This document shows, piece after piece, positions 33,520 through 40,965 of a stretch of DNA of 64,000 bases (its first letter is position 1; each line of letters begins with the position of its first letter). The notes beneath the pieces are model-generated. The model saw only the letters and a list, made by a program, of their open reading frames with translations. It ran no database searches and was not told the origin of the DNA. This DNA comes from Dehalococcoidia bacterium (GTDB taxonomy: Bacteria; Chloroflexota; Dehalococcoidia; Lucifugimonadales; UBA3495), in the NCBI GenBank assembly GCA_022827095.1, contig JAJDTP010000009.1, positions 124,001 to 188,000 on the forward strand, read 5' to 3'. The position numbers and the translations under genes were made by a program.

Positions 33520-34749
33520 TTGCGAATCTCCGCCACGCTCAACCGCGCTTCCTCCCCGCTGAGCATTTTTCGGAACCGCGACTTTGCCTTCGTCTGGGGG
33601 TCCACCGCCCTTGTGGGCGTCGGCACGCAGATGGAGTCCGCGGTGCTGGGCTGGTTCGTCCTCACCCTGACCGACTCGCCGTTTCTGGTGGGCGCCATCG
33701 CCGCCGCCCGGATGGCGTTGAACTTCCTGGCCCTGTTCACCGGCGCCCTGGCCGACCGGTTGCCTCGCAACCGTCTCCTCTCCTCCGTGGAATTCATCAT
33801 GGGTTCGATGGGGATCCTGATGCTGGCCCTGATCCTCACCGGCCGGCTGGAGGTCTGGCACATCTTCGCGATCACGCTGGTGATGGGCGTAGTCCGTCTT
33901 TGCCAGATGCCGGTGGCTCAGTCCCTGGTCGCGGACACCCTGCGCACCGACCAACTGAGCCACGGCGCGGCGTTCAACACCGTTGCCATGAACATCGCGA
34001 TGCTCTGCGGCCCGGTGATCGGTGGTTATCTGTTCAAAGGACTGGGGCCGCAGGGAGCGTACACCGCCATCGCCTGCCTTTACCTGGTCAGCGGCGGCGT
34101 GGCCCTAGGCATACGTCGGCCGGAGTCCAATGTCGTCCGCGCGCCGGAGCGCGTGCTCAGTACCGTGGTCAGCGGCCTGCGATATGTCGCCGGCAACCAG
34201 GTGCTCTGGGCAGTGCTCGCCGTGGCCGTCATCATCAATCTGGCCGGGTGGACCGTACACACCGGCCTGGCGCCCATCTTCGCCCGCGACGTGTTGGGCA
34301 GCGACTCCGCCGGCCTGGGGTTGCTGCTGTTCGCCTTCGGCAGCGGAGCGCTGAGCGGATCCCTAGGTTTCACCATGCTGCCCAGCATCCGCCGCCCCGG
34401 GCTGTTGCTGATCCTGGCGGTGCTGTCATGGCACGGCACCATTCTGCTGTTCTCCCTGTCGTCATCCTTCTATCTATCCATGGGCATATTCGTCCTGGTG
34501 GGGATGTCATTTGCCTCCACGCAGGTTCTGATCCTGACCCTCCTGCTGCGCACCACCGATCAGCAGTTCAGGGGCCGCGTCATGAGCCTGCGGTCCTTTG
34601 CGATCCTCGCCTACAGCTTCGGCAGCGTCGGCGCCGGCGCAATTGCCGGATCGTGGGGCGCTCCAGTCGCGGCCCAGGTGGTGGGGTTCACCGGCATCGC
34701 CCTGGTCGCGCTCTTGGCCGTGGTGGCTCCGCAGTTGCGCCGCGCCTGA
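33520..34749 (+). CDS. MFS transporter
   Basis: A 409-residue major facilitator protein with about twelve membrane segments, similar in plan to the one at 12970. The N-terminal FRNRDFAFVWGSTALVGVG and TGALADRLPRNRLL are the usual first helix and the loop 2-3 signature. Probably an exporter of drugs or metabolites. The start is TTG at 33520; the first membrane helix begins about 23 residues later, so this choice is reasonable. The long alternative open frame over the same bases is a composition artefact. Confidence 0.9.
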   Translation: MRISATLNRASSPLSIFRNRDFAFVWGSTALVGVGTQMESAVLGWFVLTLTDSPFLVGAIAAARMALNFLALFTGALADRLPRNRLLSSVEFIMGSMGILMLALILTGRLEVWHIFAITLVMGVVRLCQMPVAQSLVADTLRTDQLSHGAAFNTVAMNIAMLCGPVIGGYLFKGLGPQGAYTAIACLYLVSGGVALGIRRPESNVVRAPERVLSTVVSGLRYVAGNQVLWAVLAVAVIINLAGWTVHTGLAPIFARDVLGSDSAGLGLLLFAFGSGALSGSLGFTMLPSIRRPGLLLILAVLSWHGTILLFSLSSSFYLSMGIFVLVGMSFASTQVLILTLLLRTTDQQFRGRVMSLRSFAILAYSFGSVGAGAIAGSWGAPVAAQVVGFTGIALVALLAVVAPQLRRA

Positions 34750-34855
34750 GGCCCGTTGCCCTCGATAGCCTGATCCATACCCATCTTCCGGTATCGCTGG
34801 GTGATACAATCCTGATAATCGCCGACCCTGGGGCGATGGTATGGTGAGGTGAACA

Positions 34856-35110
34856 ATGCCTACGGTGGCGACGGAGGGACAGTTCCGCTTCGTAGTCAAC
34901 ACCAGGGAGAATAGTCAACACCAGGGAAAACAGGTCGAACCGCCTCACGTACATATCTGGGTAGGCAACGAGGACGTGTGCCGTATCGAACTGAACGGCG
35001 GAAGTTACATGGATGAGCCTCCGCCGGGAAATTACCGGGACATTCGGCAGGCTTACGCCTGGCACGCCATAGCAATCAGGGAAACCTGGGACCGGATACA
35101 CGGGGGCTGA
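34856..35110 (+). CDS. DUF4160 protein
   Basis: An 84-residue protein of the DUF4160 family, recognised by EPPHVHIWVGNEDVCRIELN and YMDEPPPGNYRDI. DUF4160 proteins commonly occur beside DUF2442 proteins, as here, in small mobile two-gene units suspected to be toxin-antitoxin-like. It carries an unusual insert: a 19-base tandem duplication (34893 and 34912) read in two frames, first as VNTREN and then as SQHQGK, before the conserved core resumes. GTGAGGTG lies before the ATG. Three bases separate it from the next gene. Confidence 0.85.
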   Translation: MPTVATEGQFRFVVNTRENSQHQGKQVEPPHVHIWVGNEDVCRIELNGGSYMDEPPPGNYRDIRQAYAWHAIAIRETWDRIHGG

Positions 35111-35113
35111 ACC

Positions 35114-35602
35114 ATGGCAACGGCGCTGGTGAAAAACGCCGACCGGATGATGCTTACTGCCGTTCCGCTGGACGAAGGTATTGAGATCGCCTTCGCAGAT
35201 GGACGTGCGGGTTTGATCCCCTTTCGCGACCTGCCGGAGATTTTGTCCGGCGAGGGCGTGGCCGGTCTGGAGTTGCCCAACCCCTACGAGATCGTAGTAA
35301 TGATGGCCGGCGGCGACTGCACGGAGATTCCCTGGGACTTCGCCCGCCACTACTGCGACCAGTCGTACCGTCCCCGGGTAGAAGCCGTCGCTCGGCAAGG
35401 TCGGTCAATCATGGCCCGGCGCATCCGTGAACAAAGGGCGCACACGGGCCTCTCCCTGGAGGAATTGGCCCAACGCTCGTCAGTTGAAATATCCATCCTG
35501 GCGCACATCGAAAGCGGCGCGCACAGCCCACGGCTCGATACCCTCTCCGCCATCGCACACGCCCTGGGTTTGACCGTTGAGGATCTGCTGAATACGTCTT
35601 GA
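35114..35602 (+). CDS. DUF2442 and XRE-type HTH fusion protein
   Basis: A 162-residue protein. Residues about 10-60 fit DUF2442 (DEGIEIAFADGRAGLIPFRDLPEI). Residues about 100-160 are a Cro/C1-type helix-turn-helix (RIREQRAHTGLSLEELAQRSSVEISILAHIESGAHSP), which ends in LSAIAHALGLTVEDLL. It probably binds DNA and represses its own two-gene unit with DUF4160. Fusion of DUF2442 to a DNA-binding domain fits an antitoxin-regulator. The large methyltransferase gene follows 27 bases later and may be under the same control. Confidence 0.88.
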   Translation: MATALVKNADRMMLTAVPLDEGIEIAFADGRAGLIPFRDLPEILSGEGVAGLELPNPYEIVVMMAGGDCTEIPWDFARHYCDQSYRPRVEAVARQGRSIMARRIREQRAHTGLSLEELAQRSSVEISILAHIESGAHSPRLDTLSAIAHALGLTVEDLLNTS

Positions 35603-35629
35603 TGGGATTGTCCTTCGCCGGCTGTCCAT

Positions 35630-38600
35630 ATGGTCACTCAACGCTCCCCCAACAGCGAAACCAACGCCAACACCGAACTCGGCAATGTGCTGCGCGGGAT
35701 GCTGTACGGTTGCACGGTGCTTACCCAGAACACCCGGCTGATTGTGGGACAGCCCATGCTGGAACCGGACAACCTGGTTACCGCGCCCGACCGCGCTCCG
35801 GTGGCGGTTGAAGCCGAATACGAGGCCGTGGGCACCGGCGAAGCAGACGCCGCCGCCCGCCTGGGCCTGCGGGTGGTAAACCAGACTCACCCCATCGAAG
35901 CCGCCATCGCCCTCCGCTATCCCGATACCGTCAGGTTCGCCGGCAACCTGCGCGACGCGCTGGCAACCGCCCGCCTCTCCTACGCCGTGCTGTATCAGGA
36001 CGGCAGCCGGTTTCCGGAATCGGGCTGGCTGGAAGGCTCCGTTGCCGACCTGGCAGACTTGATCCGCCTGGTGTCCGTGCCGCAAGAGGCCGTGGACGCC
36101 GCCGCGGCCGCCCTGGAGCAGGGCATCGAGCGGGCGGCGGTGATCCTCAACGAAATGGTTGCGCTGCGTCCCAACATCACCCCGGCCATTGCCCGGCTGC
36201 TGGGGATGACCGACGTGCCGCAAACCCGGCGCATGGCCGGCGCCATCATCGCCAACGCCCTGGTCTTTCACCAGCGCATCGCCGGAATGCACCCGCAGGT
36301 GAAACACCTGGGGCTGGTCTGCGGCCCCAGCGTCGCCAACCCGCAGGCGGAAACCCTGGCCGCCTGGACGCACATCCTGAGCATCAACTACTGGCCCATC
36401 TTTGCCATCGCCCGGGACATCCTGGAACAGCTCCCCGCCGGCGAGGCCGGCCGTATCCTTGCCGAACTGCGCGAAACCGCCCAGCAGGTAGACACCGCCG
36501 GCGTAACCAATGCTCACGACCTCACCGGCCGCATCTTCCAGCGGCTCATTGCCGACCGCAAGTACCTGGCGACTTTCTACACCCTGCCCCCGTCCGCGGC
36601 GCTGCTGGCAAGGCTGGCGGTGAGCAAAATGGACGCGCCATCTCCTTCCGCTCATCCTGAGCCTGTCGAAGGACGTGGTTCGACAAGCTCACCACGAGCG
36701 GTTGACACAGTTGAAGGGGAATTTGATTGGGGTGATGCCGCCGCCATTGGACGGTTGCGCATCGCCGATTTCGCCTGCGGCACCGGCGCCCTGCTATCAG
36801 CCGTGTACGAGCAAATCGCCGCCCGCCACGCCAACGCCGGCGGCGACCCGGCTGCGCTGCATCCGGCCATGATGCAGGAAGTCCTCTACGGCTGCGACGT
36901 GATGCCCTCGGCCATACACATCACCGGCTCCACTCTGTCCGGCGCCTGGCCCAACGTCGGCTTCGACCAGTCCCGCCTGTACACCATGCCCTACGGACGC
37001 CAGTCCGACGGCACGGTGAAAATCGGCTCCCTGGAACTGCTGCAATCCTCGTCGGCCATGACCCTCTTCAACACCAGCGACCCCGCAATGCGCACCGGCA
37101 GCGTGGGCGAGGAAACCGCCGCCCAGATCACCGCCGACATCCCCGACGAGGGGTTTGACCTGGTGATTATGAACCCGCCCTTTACCCGCGCCACCAACCA
37201 CGAGGGTGCCCACGCCGACGTCACCAACCCCGCTTTCGCCGCCTTTGACGCTACCCGCGACGACCAGACCGCCATGGGCAACCGCATCAACGACCTGGGC
37301 AGGGGCAGTTGCTATCACGGCAACGCTGGCATCGCGTCAGCATTCGCGGCGTTGGCGCACAGCAAGCTCAAGCCGGGCGGTGTGCTGGCGTTGGTGCTGC
37401 CCCTGTCAGCGGCCGCCGGCCTGTCGTGGCAGGGTTTCCGTCAAATGCTGGCCGACGACTACGCCGACTTGGAAGTGTTGAGCATCGCCGCCAACGGCAG
37501 GGATATGTCCTTTTCGTCGGATACGGGCATGGCGGAGTGCCTGGTCATCGCCCGCAAAAATCTACTCTCTCGTCATTCCGGCGAAAGCCGGAATCCAGAC
37601 ACCCCTGCGCGTTTCATCTCCCTGCGCCGCCGCCCGTCGGGATTCGCGCCAGCCGCCGCAATCGCCCAAAACGTCATCGCCGCCGATGGCATCCGGAGTA
37701 TCGAGGATGGACCATACGGCGGCGCCTATCTAAACGTCGGAGACGATATGGCTGGTGAAATGCTGGCCGCTCCGCAGTCCGACTCCGGCGAAAATTGGGG
37801 CAGCGTCCGCCTGCTGGACTACGCCCTGGCGCAGACGGCCTACGCTCTGACCCAATCCCAACTCTGGCTGCCCGGACAGCCGGCCCCGCTGGACTTGCCC
37901 GTTGCGGATTTGGGCAGCATCGGCAAAATGGGATTGGTGCATCGGGACATCACTGGCCCGGCACCACGCGGTCCGTTCAACAAAATTGCCCCCAGCCCAA
38001 CGGCAACCTACCCCGCCTTGTGGAATCACGACGCCAAGAAAGAAACCCGTATCGTCTGCGAACCCGATGCGCAGTTGCAGGTGCGTCGGGGCATGGAGAG
38101 CAAGGCGGCGGAAGTTTGGGCCATCGCCAGCCATGCCCATTTGAACCTCGATTTCCGCTTCAATTCCCAACCGTTAGCCGCTGCGTTCACCGAGCAGGAA
38201 AGCATCGGTGGCAGGGCATGGCCGAATGTTGGTTTCAGTGACCGGCGTTTTGACTATGCTTTTGCGGTGTGGACTAACAGCACGTTGGGTATGTTGCCAT
38301 ACTGGTGGCACTCCAACCGCCAAGTATCCGGCAGGGGCGCGATGACCATACGCATGGCCGAGTCGTTGCCCACGTTGGACCTCCACTGGCTTACCTACGC
38401 TCAATTAGCTATGGCGGAAACCATCTTCAACGAGTTCCGCGTCAAGGAGTTGCAGCCGGCCTATCTGGCCGACGCCGACGCCAACCGCGCCCTGCTGGAC
38501 CGCCGCGTAATCTGCGACCTGCTGGGCTTCGACGACGGCGTGTACCAGGCGGTGCGGCGTCTGACGGCCAAGTGGTGCGCCGAGCCGTCGGTGCACGGCG

Positions 38601-38638
38601 GCAAGCGCCGGCCCCGGGGGGCGGGGCTGGTCATGTAA
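35630..38638 (+). CDS. Large N6-adenine DNA methyltransferase with unassigned N-terminal domain
   Basis: A 1002-residue protein. SAM motif I is IADFACGTGALLSAVYEQI (about residues 379-397) and the catalytic NPPF is near 515. Further motifs follow (SAFAALAHSKLKPGGVLALVLPL). The first 300 residues match no family I know; PVAVEAEYEAVGTGEADAA followed by HPIEAAIALRYP could be an acidic nuclease-like core, which would make this a type IIG/IIL-like restriction-modification fusion, but that is speculative. Two palindromic repeats are translated in frame: SAHPEPVEG...STSSPR near residue 342 and SRHSGESRNPDTP near 648. It follows the DUF4160/HTH pair and precedes a toxin-antitoxin pair. Confidence 0.85.
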   Translation: MVTQRSPNSETNANTELGNVLRGMLYGCTVLTQNTRLIVGQPMLEPDNLVTAPDRAPVAVEAEYEAVGTGEADAAARLGLRVVNQTHPIEAAIALRYPDTVRFAGNLRDALATARLSYAVLYQDGSRFPESGWLEGSVADLADLIRLVSVPQEAVDAAAAALEQGIERAAVILNEMVALRPNITPAIARLLGMTDVPQTRRMAGAIIANALVFHQRIAGMHPQVKHLGLVCGPSVANPQAETLAAWTHILSINYWPIFAIARDILEQLPAGEAGRILAELRETAQQVDTAGVTNAHDLTGRIFQRLIADRKYLATFYTLPPSAALLARLAVSKMDAPSPSAHPEPVEGRGSTSSPRAVDTVEGEFDWGDAAAIGRLRIADFACGTGALLSAVYEQIAARHANAGGDPAALHPAMMQEVLYGCDVMPSAIHITGSTLSGAWPNVGFDQSRLYTMPYGRQSDGTVKIGSLELLQSSSAMTLFNTSDPAMRTGSVGEETAAQITADIPDEGFDLVIMNPPFTRATNHEGAHADVTNPAFAAFDATRDDQTAMGNRINDLGRGSCYHGNAGIASAFAALAHSKLKPGGVLALVLPLSAAAGLSWQGFRQMLADDYADLEVLSIAANGRDMSFSSDTGMAECLVIARKNLLSRHSGESRNPDTPARFISLRRRPSGFAPAAAIAQNVIAADGIRSIEDGPYGGAYLNVGDDMAGEMLAAPQSDSGENWGSVRLLDYALAQTAYALTQSQLWLPGQPAPLDLPVADLGSIGKMGLVHRDITGPAPRGPFNKIAPSPTATYPALWNHDAKKETRIVCEPDAQLQVRRGMESKAAEVWAIASHAHLNLDFRFNSQPLAAAFTEQESIGGRAWPNVGFSDRRFDYAFAVWTNSTLGMLPYWWHSNRQVSGRGAMTIRMAESLPTLDLHWLTYAQLAMAETIFNEFRVKELQPAYLADADANRALLDRRVICDLLGFDDGVYQAVRRLTAKWCAEPSVHGGKRRPRGAGLVM
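36651..36705. repeat. Palindromic repeat (family R4) inside a coding region
   Basis: TGAGCCTGTCGAA (36658-36670) pairs, with one mismatch, with TTCGACAAGCTCA (36679-36691). It is flanked by CATCC and CCACGAGCGG. This is a common dispersed bacterial palindrome; here its translation is HPEPVEG...STSSPRA within the methyltransferase. Confidence 0.85.
37571..37600. repeat. Palindromic repeat (family R3) inside a coding region
   Basis: ATTCCGGC-GAAA-GCCGGAAT (37575-37594), preceded by CGTC and followed by CCAGAC, is the same family as 15486 and 1831. Its translation is SRHSGESRNPD in the C-terminal half of the methyltransferase. Confidence 0.85.
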
Positions 38639-38672
38639 AATGGCGCCATCTGCATAGGGAGAAAATGGGGAA

Positions 38673-38945
38673 ATGCGAATAGATCTGAGAGGCACCATCA
38701 AGGGGCAAACCATAGAGTTGGACGAACCCATAGACCTTCCTGAGGGCGAGCGGGTGGAGTTGGTCGTTTTGTGGCCGGAGCTGGTCCCGGTTAAACTCAC
38801 GCCCGAGGAACTCGAGGCGGCGAAGGCCGACTACGAGGCGAGATGCGAAGACCCGGTGTATCGTGCGCTTCATCCTCGACCTCCTACCGGCCATGTGGTC
38901 ACCAACGAGATGGTCAACAGAATCCGGGAAACTATGGGGTATTAG
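38673..38945 (+). CDS. Probable antitoxin (DUF104/AF2212-like)
   Basis: A 90-residue protein that opens with MRIDLRGTIKGQTIELDEP and DLPEGERVELVV, a pattern seen in DUF104/AF2212-like antitoxins (short beta-barrel domain). The C-terminal half is charged and probably disordered until it binds the toxin. The toxin gene begins immediately after its stop codon (TAG then GTG), so translation is probably coupled. GGGAGAAAATGGGG upstream provides the ribosome-binding site. Confidence 0.8.
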   Translation: MRIDLRGTIKGQTIELDEPIDLPEGERVELVVLWPELVPVKLTPEELEAAKADYEARCEDPVYRALHPRPPTGHVVTNEMVNRIRETMGY

Positions 38946-39377
38946 GTGCTTCCGTCGCTGTTGGACATAAACGTACTTGTCGCTTTGCTTGACCTGATGC
39001 ACTTGCACCACTCAAGGGCATTTGATTGGTTCAGAAGCAACAGCGCGGACGGATGGCTGACCTGCCCGCTGACACAAAACGGCTGCGTCCGCATCCTGTC
39101 CCAGCCGCAATACGCGCGCCCCCTGAGCGTAGCTGTCGCTATGGAACGGTTGCAGATTACGATGTCCATAGGACATCACCGGTTCATCCCCGACGACGTC
39201 AGCCTGCTGGACGACGGGCGAGTGGACTCCCGGCGGACGTTGGGCCACCGCCAGATAACGGACGTTTATCTGCTGACCCTGGCCGTGGCCCACGACGCGC
39301 GGCTGGTGACGCTGGACAGACGTATCCCGCTAGACGCCGTTCATGGAGCGGATGAAAACCAACTGGTCGTGATCTAG
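38946..39377 (+). CDS. VapC-like PIN-domain toxin
   Basis: A 143-residue PIN-domain protein starting with GTG, directly abutting the antitoxin stop. Asp7 in LLDINVLVALLD and the HHSRAFDWF helix are characteristic of the VapC group that has histidines after the first acidic residue. The later TDVYLLTLAVAHDARLVTLDRRI contains the other metal-binding Asp residues. Expected to be a Mg-dependent RNase kept inactive by the preceding gene product. It closes the accessory island that starts at 34856. Confidence 0.88.
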   Translation: MLPSLLDINVLVALLDLMHLHHSRAFDWFRSNSADGWLTCPLTQNGCVRILSQPQYARPLSVAVAMERLQITMSIGHHRFIPDDVSLLDDGRVDSRRTLGHRQITDVYLLTLAVAHDARLVTLDRRIPLDAVHGADENQLVVI

Positions 39378-39411
39378 ATCCCTGATTCTGACGTTTCCCC
39401 GCCGGAAATGG

Positions 39412-39447
39412 CATGGCGGTCGCAACCCCCAGGTTGCGACCGCCATG
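39412..39447. terminator. Perfect 16-base-pair hairpin between convergent genes
   Basis: CATGGCGGTCGCAACC pairs exactly with GGTTGCGACCGCCATG around a CCCA loop. It lies between the convergent vapC-like (+) and NarK-like (-) genes, where a bidirectional terminator is expected, although no long T-run follows. Confidence 0.6.
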
Positions 39448-39495
39448 TTCTCTATACATCGTTCGGCGATAACGCCGGTCCTGAAAGGGTCCGTT

Positions 39496-40863
39496 CTAGT
39501 CAGCCGCGCCGGGAGCTAACGCCCCGTTGGCTCTGGCGGCCAGCGCGTTGTCCAGCACCTGCCGCTCCGCCCGTTCGGTCTCCCGCGAGAACCGCACCAG
39601 GAACACGAGTGAGGATGCGATCAGCACCGTGATTCCAACTACCAACAGGGCGTCGGCGTAGGTAAGGTTCTCCGCGCGGATCAGGAAACCGAACGCCACC
39701 GCTCCCGCGTTTCCTCCCGCGCCCACGATCCCGGCCACCGAGCCGAGCGCCTTGCGGTTGATGAACGGCACTACCGAAAAAGTGGCCCCTTCCGACATCT
39801 GCACGAACAGGCTGAACACGACCATCGCGCCCACGGCCAGGAACAGGGTCGCCATCTGGGAGAACAACACCAGCGCGACACCCTCGCACAGCAGCACTCC
39901 TCCAAGGAACATCACCCGCCCCCTCAGGCCGAATTTGATGCCCGCCTTGTCGCCGAACATGCCGCCCAGCGTACGGGCGAAGATGTTCATCAGCCCAAAC
40001 AGGCCGGCGATCAATCCGGCGGTGGCCAGGTTCAACTCGAACCGGTCGTGGTAGTAGAGAGCCGCGATGTTATTGATGGTCAACTCTACCCCGAAACACG
40101 CGCCGTAGATGACGAACAGCGCCCAAACCCGGTAGTCCTTTGCCGCTTCCCAGAAGGTTCCCCTGGTGTCGGCGACTGAAGGCATCAACCCCCGCGCCCG
40201 CAGGTCCCGGTAATTCCCCGACGGCGTGTCCTGCGTCAGGAAGAAGTAGGCGATGCCCACCAGCAGCAGGGCCGCGCCCGGTATCACCATGGCAATCCGC
40301 CAGCCGAACACCTCGCCTACGCCGAACATCAGCACGCCGGCGAAGACCAGGGGCATCACGATTTGCGTTACTCCGCCGCCCAGGTTGCCCCAACCGGCGG
40401 TGGTGGCGTTGGCGGTGCCCACGACGTTCGGCGCGAACATGACCGAGGTGTGATACTGCGTGATCACGAAGGACGCGCCGATGACGCCGATTGCCAGCCG
40501 GAACAGCAGGAAGGATTCATAGCTGTTCGCCAAACCGATGCACATGACCGGGATCGAGCCAAAGATGAGCAGGCCGCTGTAAGCCAGACGAGGCCCGATG
40601 CGATCGCAGAGCCATCCGAACACCAGGCGCGCGATGATGGTTATCGCCACGGAGGCGATGATGGTGTTGCCGATCTGCGCTTTGGTGAGCAGCAGATCCT
40701 CTCGTACCACCGCCATCAGCGGCGCGATGCCGAACCAACCGAAAAAGCAGAGGAAAAACGCGAACCAGGTCAGGTGGAACGTCCGCATGTGCGGCGTTGC
40801 CAGGCTGAACAGGTTTATCCGTGTTGCTTTAGCGCTTTCCAGGGCTGCGCCCAGCGTGCTCAT
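39496..40863 (-). CDS. narK: Nitrate/nitrite MFS transporter (NarK/NasA-like)
   Basis: A 455-residue major facilitator protein with about twelve membrane segments. The segment FVITQYHTSVMFAPNVVGTANATTAGWGNLGGGVTQ contains the nitrate-nitrite-porter signature (a Gly-rich AGWGNLGGG helix), and WLCDRIGPR is the loop 2-3 motif. It imports nitrate, or exchanges it with nitrite, and is the third gene of a nitrate assimilation set transcribed leftwards: narB/nasA, the FAD/[2Fe-2S] reductase, then this transporter. The spacer to the reductase gene is about 100 bases. Confidence 0.9.
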   Translation of the reverse strand: MSTLGAALESAKATRINLFSLATPHMRTFHLTWFAFFLCFFGWFGIAPLMAVVREDLLLTKAQIGNTIIASVAITIIARLVFGWLCDRIGPRLAYSGLLIFGSIPVMCIGLANSYESFLLFRLAIGVIGASFVITQYHTSVMFAPNVVGTANATTAGWGNLGGGVTQIVMPLVFAGVLMFGVGEVFGWRIAMVIPGAALLLVGIAYFFLTQDTPSGNYRDLRARGLMPSVADTRGTFWEAAKDYRVWALFVIYGACFGVELTINNIAALYYHDRFELNLATAGLIAGLFGLMNIFARTLGGMFGDKAGIKFGLRGRVMFLGGVLLCEGVALVLFSQMATLFLAVGAMVVFSLFVQMSEGATFSVVPFINRKALGSVAGIVGAGGNAGAVAFGFLIRAENLTYADALLVVGITVLIASSLVFLVRFSRETERAERQVLDNALAARANGALAPGAAD

Positions 40864-40965
40864 ATGATCAACTCCGATTAGATTTGCCGGTCACGGGCTT
40901 GGGAATGGAATTCGGAACCCACGCCTGATGTTGCGTTTGAATTGCTCAGGCCGCGTTTACGGGCT

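Noticed and set aside
33480-34847. Plus-strand frame of 455 codons overlapping the MFS gene in another frame
   Set aside because: It lacks membrane segments or motifs, whereas the frame at 33520 gives a full twelve-helix transporter.
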